This document shows positions 8,713 to 14,434 of a stretch of DNA of 26,082 nt, in pieces. Source of the stretch: Chloroflexota bacterium. Its GTDB lineage: Bacteria > Chloroflexota > Dehalococcoidia > UBA1151 > TMED-70. The notes under the pieces were generated by a model, which saw nothing but the letters and a program-made list of their open reading frames with translations, searched no databases and was not told the origin of the DNA. The position numbers and the translations under genes were made by a program. Location: assembly GCA_002721875.1 (NCBI GenBank), contig PBLU01000014.1:15520-41601 (forward strand). Direction: 5' to 3'. Position 1 is the stretch's first letter, and the number at the start of each line of letters is the position of its first letter.

Positions 8713-8766
8713 CCAAAGCCCCGTTCCATGCTTTGGAATCATGCGTCCCTTGCGGGGATGAACGGA
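8713..8766 (-). promoter_or_regulatory. Glutamine-II riboswitch (Downstream-peptide RNA motif)
   Basis: Structure read on the minus strand. P1 is CCGTTC (8765-8760) with GAACGG (8726-8721). P2 is CCC (8756-8754) with GGG (8749-8747), closed by a GCAA tetraloop. P3 is CATG (8743-8740) with CATG (8730-8727). A pseudoknot pairs CCAAAG (8736-8731) in the P3 loop with CTTTGG (8718-8713) just after P1. The core CGTTCATCC...GGGACGCA is the conserved core shared by the glnA and Downstream-peptide RNAs, which bind L-glutamine in marine cyanobacteria. A short ORF with a good ribosome site follows, as in that class. By family knowledge, bound glutamine stabilises the pseudoknot next to the ribosome site and reduces translation. 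The motif starts about nine bases after the psbA stop. The class was found mostly in Synechococcus and Prochlorococcus genomes; phage examples are few as far as I recall. Confidence 0.85.
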
Positions 8767-8774
8767 CGTGGCTG

Positions 8775-9851
8775 TTAGGCTAGTGCAGGTGCAGTCAATG
8801 CTACAGAAGTAGTTTCAGCAGATGCTAAGTCTAACGGGAAGTTATGTGCATTTCTTTCGTGCATTACTTCCATTCCAAGGTTCTGTCTATTAACGACATC
8901 AGCCCATGTAGGAATAACTTTACCATTAGCGTCAACTATTGACTGGTTAAAATTAAATCCGTTAAGGTTGAAAGCCATAGTGCAGATTCCCATAGAGGTG
9001 AGCCATATGCCAACCACGGGGAAAGTACCAAGAAAGAAATGTAAAGAACGAGAATTATTGAAAGAAGCATATTGAAATATAAGTCTACCAAAATATCCGT
9101 GTGCAGCTACAATGTTATAAGTCTCCTCTTCTTGACCAAACTTGTAACCATAGTTTTGTGAAACGTTTTCCGTGGTCTCCCGAAGGATTGAGGAAGTAAC
9201 AAGGCTTCCGTGCATAGCAGCAAACAAAGCACCACCAAACACGCCCGCAACACCGAGCATATGGAAGGGGTGCATAAGAATGTTGTGCTCCGCTTGGAAG
9301 ACAAACATGAAGTTGAATGTTCCACTGATTCCTAAAGGCATACCGTCAGAAAAAGATCCTTGTCCAAAAGGATAAACAAGAAATACTGCTAGTGCAGCTG
9401 ATACTGGAGCTGAGTAAGCTACGCATATCCAAGGTCTCATCCCTAGTCTATAACTAAGTTCCCATTGGCGTCCCATGTAAGATGCTGCACCGATAAGGAA
9501 GTGAAAGATGATAAGCTGGTATGGCCCTCCGTTATAGAGCCATTCGTCAAGTGTTGCTGCTTCCCAGACGGGATAGAAATGTAGTCCGATTGCGTTTGAG
9601 GAGGGTACGACCGCTCCAGATATGATGTTGTTTCCATAGAGTAGAGAGCCAGATACTGGTTCACGTATGCCATCTATGTCTACAGGAGGTGCAGCAATAA
9701 AGGCGAGTATAAAGCATGTTGTAGCAGTTAATAAGCAAGGTATCATTAGCACACCGAACCACCCCACGTAGAGGCGGTTGTCTGTACTTGTTACCCACTT
9801 ACAAAAATCCTGCCAATTAGTATTTGGTTTTGATAATGTAATTGCAGCCAT
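8775..9851 (-). CDS. psbA: Photosystem II reaction centre protein D1
   Basis: 358 aa, full length with no intron. D1 binds the reaction-centre chlorophylls, the Mn cluster and plastoquinone QB in host thylakoids. Phage copies replace host D1, which turns over quickly in light, so that photosynthesis powers infection. Seen, numbered one lower than standard D1: redox Tyr Y160, Mn ligands D169, H331, E332, H336, D341 and the C-terminal A343 at the processing site DLA|SAE, chlorophyll ligand H197, iron ligands H214 and H271, and QB residues including S263. Five membrane helices are intact. Residue Q129 (standard 130) is Gln, as in the D1:1 type, rather than Glu. The gene follows hli with no gap and is followed by the glutamine riboswitch. 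Confidence 0.98.
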   Translation of the reverse strand: MAAITLSKPNTNWQDFCKWVTSTDNRLYVGWFGVLMIPCLLTATTCFILAFIAAPPVDIDGIREPVSGSLLYGNNIISGAVVPSSNAIGLHFYPVWEAATLDEWLYNGGPYQLIIFHFLIGAASYMGRQWELSYRLGMRPWICVAYSAPVSAALAVFLVYPFGQGSFSDGMPLGISGTFNFMFVFQAEHNILMHPFHMLGVAGVFGGALFAAMHGSLVTSSILRETTENVSQNYGYKFGQEEETYNIVAAHGYFGRLIFQYASFNNSRSLHFFLGTFPVVGIWLTSMGICTMAFNLNGFNFNQSIVDANGKVIPTWADVVNRQNLGMEVMHERNAHNFPLDLASAETTSVALTAPALA

Positions 9852-10031
9852 TTAAAAAATCCCAGGTATAATATTACCAGTGAAGATATATGCTCCAACA
9901 GCAGCAACAAAGCCTATCATAGCTAGTCTACCGTTAGTCTCTTCTGCAACGTGCCATTGATCGTTTGAATGATTATGGTTCATAATAATTGGTTGTGTTT
10001 CGTTTGGAAAGATGTTGTCGGGTGGTGTCAT
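9852..10031 (-). CDS. hli: High-light-inducible protein (Hli), chlorophyll-binding one-helix protein
   Basis: 59 aa, too short to appear as a long ORF. The second half carries the diagnostic motif AEETNGRLAMIGFVAAVGAY, in which Glu, Asn and Arg are the chlorophyll-binding ExxNGRxAM residues of the Hli/ELIP family, followed by the single membrane helix. Hli proteins bind chlorophyll and carotenoid and protect photosystem II during repair, fitting the adjacent psbA, whose ATG immediately follows the hli stop. The N-terminal 16 residues are atypical; an internal ATG at 9983 (MNHNHSNDQW) would give a 43-aa protein of more usual phage Hli size. Neither start has a clear Shine-Dalgarno. Confidence 0.93.
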   Translation of the reverse strand: MTPPDNIFPNETQPIIMNHNHSNDQWHVAEETNGRLAMIGFVAAVGAYIFTGNIIPGIF

Positions 10032-10122
10032 TGTCGTTAGGTAAATTGTTCCAATGGCGTATCACGCCAGAGCAAATAAATAGGTTAGTTATTAAAGTGA
10101 GGTATATGTAGAGGTCTTTCAA
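10032..10122 (-). promoter_or_regulatory. Leader of the hli-psbA block with a small perfect hairpin
   Basis: A 91-base gap, one of the few real gaps in the window. It contains a perfect inverted repeat TGGCGT-GAT-ACGCCA at 10069-10055 (6-bp stem, 3-base loop) about 24 bases before the hli ATG, plus an AT-rich stretch (TTTAATAACTAACCTATTTATTTG) upstream that could hold a promoter. No U-run follows the hairpin, so it does not look like a terminator. A role as 5'-end stabiliser, RNA-processing site or promoter-proximal structure for hli-psbA is inference. Confidence 0.4.
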
Positions 10123-10272
10123 CTATCTCTTTTTAGCGGTCTTTGCTGAACGTTTAAAATTCTTAGCAGTAGGAGCACCTTTACTCCCAACCTTCCTCAT
10201 CTTTTCGCCAGAGCCAGCAGCTATCCGCTTTCTCTTGGCATGTATGTTTGCGTATAGTCCTCGTTTAGCCAT
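10123..10272 (-). CDS. Small basic protein, 49 aa, conserved-type unknown
   Basis: The translation begins MAKRGLYANIHAKRKRIAAG and continues with SGEKMRKVGSKGAPTAKNFK, ending in ...KRSAKTAKKR. About a third of residues are Lys or Arg. I recall very similar 'MxKRGLYANIHAKRKRI..GSGEKMRKxGxKGAP' proteins in marine cyanophages and pelagiphages, which supports a real gene, but function is unknown. The ATG overlaps the stop of the preceding gene (TAATG). The position between scaffold and capsid genes and the strong positive charge suggest a nucleic-acid-binding or head-assembly role; this is inference. Confidence 0.8.
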   Translation of the reverse strand: MAKRGLYANIHAKRKRIAAGSGEKMRKVGSKGAPTAKNFKRSAKTAKKR

Positions 10273-10403
10273 TATGGTTGCTCATTAACACTGTTAATTT
10301 TTTTTATGTTTCTTTTAAAAACTTTGTCCGCATTTTTAGAAAACTTTTTAAGTTTATCTTGATCGTCATAATACGGTGTAGAAAATTTAGATTTACCAGC
10401 CAT
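10272..10403 (-). CDS. Small protein, 43 aa, unknown
   Basis: Translation starts MAGKSKFSTPYYDDQDKLKK and ends INSVNEQP, 43 residues, Lys- and Asn-rich with a likely amphipathic helix in the middle. It starts seven bases after the stop of the 82-aa gene and its stop overlaps the next ATG as TAATG. Evidence for being real is the tight linkage in a cluster of tiny genes. No family recognised. Confidence 0.65.
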   Translation of the reverse strand: MAGKSKFSTPYYDDQDKLKKFSKNADKVFKRNIKKINSVNEQP

Positions 10404-10409
10404 TATACT

Positions 10410-10658
10410 TTAGCATTTCCATCTGCGTAGTGCCAACGCTTTACGGGTTGGCTTTCCGTTTGGTTTTTTCATTGGCCCTTTGTTTCCTTTCATGCGAGCA
10501 CAGAAGGAACGCTTACGTGCACCACCCCCAGGCTGTGGAGCCTTAAGGTTAGAGCCAGTTGCACGATTATATTTTGCTCTGCCTTTAGCAGTGAGACCAC
10601 CCTTCTTGGATTTTTCGCCTCTACCTATACTTAGGCTTACGCTTTTTTTTCTTGCCAT
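10410..10658 (-). CDS. Small Lys/Arg/Gly-rich protein, 82 aa (DUF6321-like), unknown
   Basis: Starts MARKKSVSLSIGRGEKSKKG and contains GGLTAKGRAKYNRATGSNLK, PGGGARKRSFCARMKG and KKPNGKPTRKALALRRW. This 'GGLTAKGRxKYNRATGSNLKAPxPxGGARKxSFCARM' pattern is one I recognise from many marine phages (podoviruses and myoviruses), annotated as DUF6321 or hypothetical. It is very basic, with short GxGK-like loops but no proven function; structural or DNA-binding roles are possible. It overlaps the end of the 20-codon ORF upstream by 38 bases. Confidence 0.85.
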   Translation of the reverse strand: MARKKSVSLSIGRGEKSKKGGLTAKGRAKYNRATGSNLKAPQPGGGARKRSFCARMKGNKGPMKKPNGKPTRKALALRRWKC

Positions 10659-10683
10659 GTTTACAAGGACATTTTTTTGCCAT
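10621..10683 (-). CDS. Micro-ORF, 20 aa, lysine-rich
   Basis: Full translation MAKKCPCKHGKKKKRKPKYR, then TAG. Its ATG overlaps the stop of the 38-aa gene (TAATG), and the 82-aa gene starts inside it in another frame. It has a CxCxH motif and 12 Lys/Arg among 20 residues. It may be a real peptide or only a coupling device that delivers ribosomes to the next start. No homologue recognised. Confidence 0.45.
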   Translation of the reverse strand: MAKKCPCKHGKKKKRKPKYR

Positions 10684-10799
10684 TATTTTTTCATGATTTT
10701 TTTTTGTACAGACTTAGGTAGTTTTGACATACCCTTGCTCATACCTTTTTTCTTAGTACCACCAGTTTTTTTCATCCCTTTTCCATAATGTCCAGGCAT
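10683..10799 (-). CDS. Small Lys-rich protein, 38 aa, unknown
   Basis: Translation MPGHYGKGMKKTGGTKKKGM, then SKGMSKLPKSVQKKIMKK. Short 'MPGHY.KGMKKK' proteins are a recurring feature of marine T7-like and T4-like phages in my memory. It starts 11 bases after the scaffold gene and its stop forms TAATG with the next ORF. Strong positive charge; likely virion- or DNA-associated but unproven. Confidence 0.75.
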   Translation of the reverse strand: MPGHYGKGMKKTGGTKKKGMSKGMSKLPKSVQKKIMKK

Positions 10800-10809
10800 T
10801 GTTTAGCTC

Positions 10810-11661
10810 CTATACTTTTAAGTTTGATGCGGATAGTTTTCTGATAACGTCATCTCTGAACGCTTCATCTTGTGTATATTCTGGTTTGTTCATATCTCTG
10901 ACAACTTCTGCCATACTTCTATATGTTTCTGGAGCTGATTCTTTACCTGTAATAAGGTTAGTATCCCTTCCATTAGCGTCTTCGTATTTTCCCATAAGTG
11001 CTGTAATTGCAAATTTAACTGCAGACTTGTTGCCTGTTGCTAAAACATCATCATAATCTTTAGCTGCCTGTTCACCTAAATTATTAGCAGCCCAATCCAT
11101 TAAATTATCATAACCTTGTTCACCTCCAGCTAAACCTTTAAGGTCTTTTACCTCTGCGTCAGTTAGAATTGGCTGAGTAGAATTTGGTTCAGTCCCTAAA
11201 GAATTTCTGACACCTGCTAAATAATTGTCAACTATGTCTTTGTTAAGACCAGCCTTATTTAACTGTTCATACATGGTATCATCTAGAGTACCATTATTTT
11301 CTTCAAAGTACTTACTCATAGCAAACGGGTCAATGTCGTTGGACTTAAATAAGTTTCCTAATTGTTCTCCATATAACTCATTTGCAGTATCATAATTGAC
11401 TGCACCATCATCAGAATATAATTCATACTCTGGTTGTGGTTCAGTTGACTCTGTTTCTGTAGCAGGTGTTTCACCTAATCTTTTTTGTAACTCAAGATAA
11501 CCAGCCTCTAATTCTTCAGCTGTTTTATATTTACCAGCAAGCCTTTTCTCTTGCTTTGCCATAAGATCTTCACCTATTCGTAAAGACTCAGCTTCTTTTT
11601 CTGCAATAGCTTGTGCTGCTACTGGATCATCTGATGTGTCGTAGCGGATTGTTTCTGCCAT
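10810..11661 (-). CDS. Scaffolding (capsid assembly) protein, T7 gp9-like
   Basis: 283 aa (T7 gp9: 307). The protein guides procapsid assembly and is then released. Seen: a highly acidic, helical sequence without Cys. The pattern KTAEELEAGYLELQKRLGE near residue 45 is the KFxxxEELxxGYxELQKKLG motif typical of phage scaffold proteins, and LYGEQLGNLFKSNDIDP with MSKYFEENNGTLDDTMYEQL follows, as in cyanophage scaffolds. The basic C-terminus (DDVIRKLSASNLKV) is suited to bind the capsid protein. It lies two bases after the portal stop, the canonical gp8-gp9 order. Confidence 0.92.
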   Translation of the reverse strand: MAETIRYDTSDDPVAAQAIAEKEAESLRIGEDLMAKQEKRLAGKYKTAEELEAGYLELQKRLGETPATETESTEPQPEYELYSDDGAVNYDTANELYGEQLGNLFKSNDIDPFAMSKYFEENNGTLDDTMYEQLNKAGLNKDIVDNYLAGVRNSLGTEPNSTQPILTDAEVKDLKGLAGGEQGYDNLMDWAANNLGEQAAKDYDDVLATGNKSAVKFAITALMGKYEDANGRDTNLITGKESAPETYRSMAEVVRDMNKPEYTQDEAFRDDVIRKLSASNLKV

Positions 11662-11663
11662 AA

Positions 11664-13241
11664 TTACTGTGGTTGTTGTAGTGCGGGTGCAGCTTGTTCT
11701 ATTGCATCAAGTATTTGTGGATTTTTAGAGGGATCCATTAATGGAGTTCCTGCTATTTTTCCTGCTTGATCTGTTAATGACTGCATTTGTTGTGCTTGCA
11801 TTGCTTGCTCTTGTTCGGCTTGACGCTCTTCATTAGTTTTAACTAAGTTAAGCATGTCAATACCTTGAGCTGCAGCAAGACGTTTGATAGCTTCATCAGC
11901 ATTTAGGAACTGAGCTAAAGCCTCTGGCCCCATAGTCTGTGATATGGTTGTTATGAATTGTAACAAAGCCTCTCTGTCTTGACCTCTACCAAGTGCATTT
12001 ATACCTGCAACAATAGTAGGTCTTACCAAAGACTTGGGTAATTCTGGTATTTCTTTAGACTGTGTGAGGGTGTGCATCTTTCTCTTGAGGTAGGGTATTA
12101 GGAACTCTGTAGTTAACAAGCTGAACAAGCCACCCAATTGCCTCTCAAGCTCCATCTGTGTCATCCTAACCTCTTCTGCTGTAGTACGTTCTGACTGTCT
12201 TGGGGTCAAAATTAAAAATGCTTCTGACAATCTTTTTTCCAGCATGTTTATCATTTGATATGCTGTTTGAAAGTCTGCAGTTTTACCGACCTGTACTACA
12301 CCTATATCATCTGGTCTACCTTGTATGATAGCTCCATTACCTGCGTTAGCTAATGATGCTGGCTTAGTTGTACTTGAGGGTGACACAGTAAATACAACTT
12401 TCGCTGCTGCTGCACTACCTTCTACTATAGCTTGCATCAATGCCTCTAAAGATTTCAAGTCCCCAAGGAACTCTTCTACTCTAGAACGTCCGTAATCTTC
12501 TCCATCAACAGTGACAAAACGTAGTGGTAGCCAAGGGGTCTTGTCCCTGGGAGCTTTACCTACGCTGTCTGGTAGTATTGTGTCGTTAGCTTCTTGATGC
12601 CAACGCCAACCATTATCATATAGTTTTACACATGTATATACATCTACGTCTTTACTTCCTTTGTAGTCACTTTTTGAATCATCATTAACGCTATCGTCTA
12701 GTTCTGAAATACCTAATAATTTTTTACTGACTCGTTCTTTTGTGACTATCTCAATTACTTCACCGTTGCCATCTCTTTCTACTACATAGCGATTGAGAGG
12801 GTAGACTTTCATACCTTGCTTACTCATATATATTAGAGCATTACCAGTAACAACAAGATGTTTCAAGGCTGCAAAAATCTGAACTCTGTCAGTAGAACCT
12901 GCTATGCTATCCATAATCATACGCTCTACTTTTGCAAAGCTAAGATCTAATTCGCTTTTTGCTTCGGCAGGTACTTCCTCACCTAGTTTTGAATCGTCTA
13001 CTTGTAATTTAAAAAATGAAGTGCTGGGAGGTAGAAGACCTAACATGAGTTTTGAACTCAACGTAGTTACTCCTTTGGCTCCAACTGATTGCCAAGGTGT
13101 GACAAAACTTTGATACAAAGCATCGCCTTCGTTACGCATCAGAAGTGTGGGAAGTGTTAATTCCGCACACTCATAAGCAACATTTAAAAATTGTTCACGG
13201 TGACTAGATAACTCTTGGTATCTTTGCCGTGCGTTTTTCAT
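11664..13241 (-). CDS. Portal (head-tail connector) protein, T7 gp8-like
   Basis: 525 aa (T7: 536). Forms the dodecameric portal through which DNA is packaged and ejected. Seen: N-terminal RQRYQELSSHREQFLNVAYE, LPTLL and WQSVGAKGVTTLSSKLMLGL, matching the T7 family pattern 'GARGVNNLASKLMLAL'. Near residues 345-365 the conserved ERTTAEEVRMTQMELERQLG portal motif is present. The C-terminal ~60 residues are Gln-rich. The ATG overlaps the stop of the Pro-rich gene as TAATG. Confidence 0.95.
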   Translation of the reverse strand: MKNARQRYQELSSHREQFLNVAYECAELTLPTLLMRNEGDALYQSFVTPWQSVGAKGVTTLSSKLMLGLLPPSTSFFKLQVDDSKLGEEVPAEAKSELDLSFAKVERMIMDSIAGSTDRVQIFAALKHLVVTGNALIYMSKQGMKVYPLNRYVVERDGNGEVIEIVTKERVSKKLLGISELDDSVNDDSKSDYKGSKDVDVYTCVKLYDNGWRWHQEANDTILPDSVGKAPRDKTPWLPLRFVTVDGEDYGRSRVEEFLGDLKSLEALMQAIVEGSAAAAKVVFTVSPSSTTKPASLANAGNGAIIQGRPDDIGVVQVGKTADFQTAYQMINMLEKRLSEAFLILTPRQSERTTAEEVRMTQMELERQLGGLFSLLTTEFLIPYLKRKMHTLTQSKEIPELPKSLVRPTIVAGINALGRGQDREALLQFITTISQTMGPEALAQFLNADEAIKRLAAAQGIDMLNLVKTNEERQAEQEQAMQAQQMQSLTDQAGKIAGTPLMDPSKNPQILDAIEQAAPALQQPQ

Positions 13242-13564
13242 TAACCGTAAGTGCCTCCACGAGAAGTAGTAGTAGTCGTGTTAACACCTTGCTTAGTACC
13301 AATACCTTTTAAACCACTTGTTGGTGGTTTAGCAGTAGCTAACTTAGTAGTACCCGAAGATTTAGCCTTCTTATTTACTTTCTTAGCTTTTACTTTTGCC
13401 TTCTTCTTAGTCTCATCCTCTGTTACAGGAGATGGGGTTGGAGTTTCTGGTAAAGGTGTTGGTGCTGTCTGCACAGGTGCTGGGGGTGGCGGTGGGGTTG
13501 GTGCATTTTGTACTGGAAGTGGGTCAGGTTCTCTCCTACCACCAAATAATCCTCCGATACACAT
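13241..13564 (-). CDS. Pro/Lys-rich protein in the T7 gp7.3 position, unknown
   Basis: 107 aa of low complexity: MCIGGLFGGRREPDPLP, then a Pro/Thr/Ala-rich stretch with a run of five prolines, a Lys/Ala-rich stretch (KKKAKVKAKKVNKKAK), and a Gly/Thr/Ser tail with TTTTT. T7 gp7.3, a virion protein involved in tail assembly and host range, lies directly before the portal gene and has a similar Lys/Ala-rich then Ser/Gly-rich layout. The position and style agree, but sequence similarity is too loose for a firm homology claim. Many marine podoviruses have an 'MCxxG + poly-Pro' protein here. Confidence 0.7.
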   Translation of the reverse strand: MCIGGLFGGRREPDPLPVQNAPTPPPPPAPVQTAPTPLPETPTPSPVTEDETKKKAKVKAKKVNKKAKSSGTTKLATAKPPTSGLKGIGTKQGVNTTTTTSRGGTYG

Positions 13565-13566
13565 AA

Positions 13567-13749
13567 TTATTCTCCTTTAAATTTTTCTTTTAGTATACGT
13601 ATAATTGATAATTGACCAGCCCTAAAAGATATTTCTTTCTCTGATAGTGTGTGGTCTGGAAACTTGTCTGGAAACTGCTGATCGAGTTCATCAATGATCT
13701 TCTCGATGCGTCCCCAATCAAGCGTACTTGGGTAAGTTGGTGTTTGCAT
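13567..13749 (-). CDS. Small unknown protein, 60 aa
   Basis: Starts MQTPTYPSTLDWGRIEKIID at ATG 13749 and ends RAGQLSIIRILKEKFKGE. A longer frame would need TTG at 13791 and a larger overlap with nrdB, so I prefer the ATG, which overlaps nrdB by 32 bases. The sequence is soluble and helical, without a recognised motif. Placement between nrdB and the portal gene block suggests a late assembly accessory protein. Confidence 0.65.
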   Translation of the reverse strand: MQTPTYPSTLDWGRIEKIIDELDQQFPDKFPDHTLSEKEISFRAGQLSIIRILKEKFKGE

Positions 13750-14434
13750 GTTCAAAAAATGCGGGCATCCTAGCTCGCTTAGTGTCGGCAAGCTCTGGAG
13801 CTTTACCTTCGTACATTAGACGATCACTTGAGTTCGTCCAAAATTTTCTGCTTAAATATTTGTTAGGTGATATATCATTTAATGGTTCAAAAATCCAATT
13901 AATTGTAGCTTTCCTAAGTTTGTCCAAAGAAGTGCTAGGGCGTAAACCCATATCAGCACATACCAAAGAGTTGCAGGCGACATGAATTTGCTCATCTCTG
14001 GAAATATCAGCCGATACTGTCCTAAGAGCAGCATCGCCACAAAACCTATTGAAAGGTAGAATAACAAAGAAAATAGCACGTTCAGCAACCAAAGCTTTTA
14101 GGACAGTGTGATCTGGATGAGCTATCCAAGCATCACGTAATAGTTTAGCCTCTCTCTCAGCCTTCTCGTTAACGCCAAGAGCGTCAGCGATGTAGCCAAG
14201 AGCAAGGTCATGATTCTCCTCGTCCTTTACGTTTGAGACGAGAAGTGTTCTAGCAATTTCGGGAACCTCTTTGCTAAGGGTTTCCGTAATAAAGGAACCA
14301 ACAGGTAGCTCCATATGCCGTATTGCCAGAGCACGGAAGATGGCTTCTTCACTACCTTCAAGTAGTTTTCCTTTCGTGGGCTTAACGGGAGTCCACTTTC
14401 TTTTCCGTTGTAATAACTTATCATAAGGGTTCAT
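13718..14434 (-). CDS. nrdB: Ribonucleotide reductase class I beta subunit (compact, no radical tyrosine)
   Basis: 238 aa from ATG 14434, which overlaps the nrdA stop as ATGA; an ATG at 14452 would add six residues inside nrdA. NrdB holds a dimetal centre that oxidises the active-site Cys of NrdA. Seen: metal-ligand pattern ExxH twice (E72-H75 in DEENHD, E148-H151 in DEQIHV), E118 in VAERAIFF, and E42 as the likely first carboxylate. The residue four after H75, where E. coli has radical Tyr122, is Leu79. The protein is much shorter than E. coli NrdB (376 aa). A near-C-terminal Tyr (Y237) may serve in radical transfer. By family knowledge, Tyr-less beta proteins use Mn/Fe or Mn/Mn centres. It is easily missed by annotation and listed as hypothetical. 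Confidence 0.85.
   Translation of the reverse strand: MNPYDKLLQRKRKWTPVKPTKGKLLEGSEEAIFRALAIRHMELPVGSFITETLSKEVPEIARTLLVSNVKDEENHDLALGYIADALGVNEKAEREAKLLRDAWIAHPDHTVLKALVAERAIFFVILPFNRFCGDAALRTVSADISRDEQIHVACNSLVCADMGLRPSTSLDKLRKATINWIFEPLNDISPNKYLSRKFWTNSSDRLMYEGKAPELADTKRARMPAFFEHANTNLPKYA

Noticed and set aside
8531..8716. 61-codon minus-strand ORF across the psbA-capsid gap
   Set aside because: It runs through the ribosome site of the 17-codon peptide and the GC hairpin, has no family pattern and does not match the frame of the riboswitch peptide.
8644..8742. Longer in-frame version of the riboswitch peptide starting MIPKHGTGLWYMEI
   Set aside because: Its start and first codons lie in the aptamer (P3, P1 and pseudoknot), whereas ATG 8697 has a proper GGAG spacing; apparent conservation of this stretch is explained by the RNA.
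8442..8778. Plus-strand ORFs (75 and 87 codons) over the same gap
   Set aside because: No ribosome site, no family signal, opposite to all genes and overlapping structured RNA.
9107..9673. Additional minus-strand ORFs inside psbA
   Set aside because: Psba frame is complete with all conserved residues; the others are out-of-frame shadows.
8461..10122. Phage-specific promoters similar to the Syn5 or T7 consensus
   Set aside because: I searched the gaps by eye and found only partial resemblance (TAGGGACAGA), not enough to annotate a defined promoter.
10480..11056. Plus-strand ORFs of 102 and 85 codons opposite the basic small genes and scaffold
   Set aside because: Reverse-complement shadows of Lys-rich coding sequence; hydrophobic Phe/Leu-rich composition without any family match.
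13251..13580. Plus-strand ORF of 109 codons rich in Phe, Val and Gly
   Set aside because: It is the complement of the Pro/Lys-rich low-complexity gene, which naturally leaves the other strand open.
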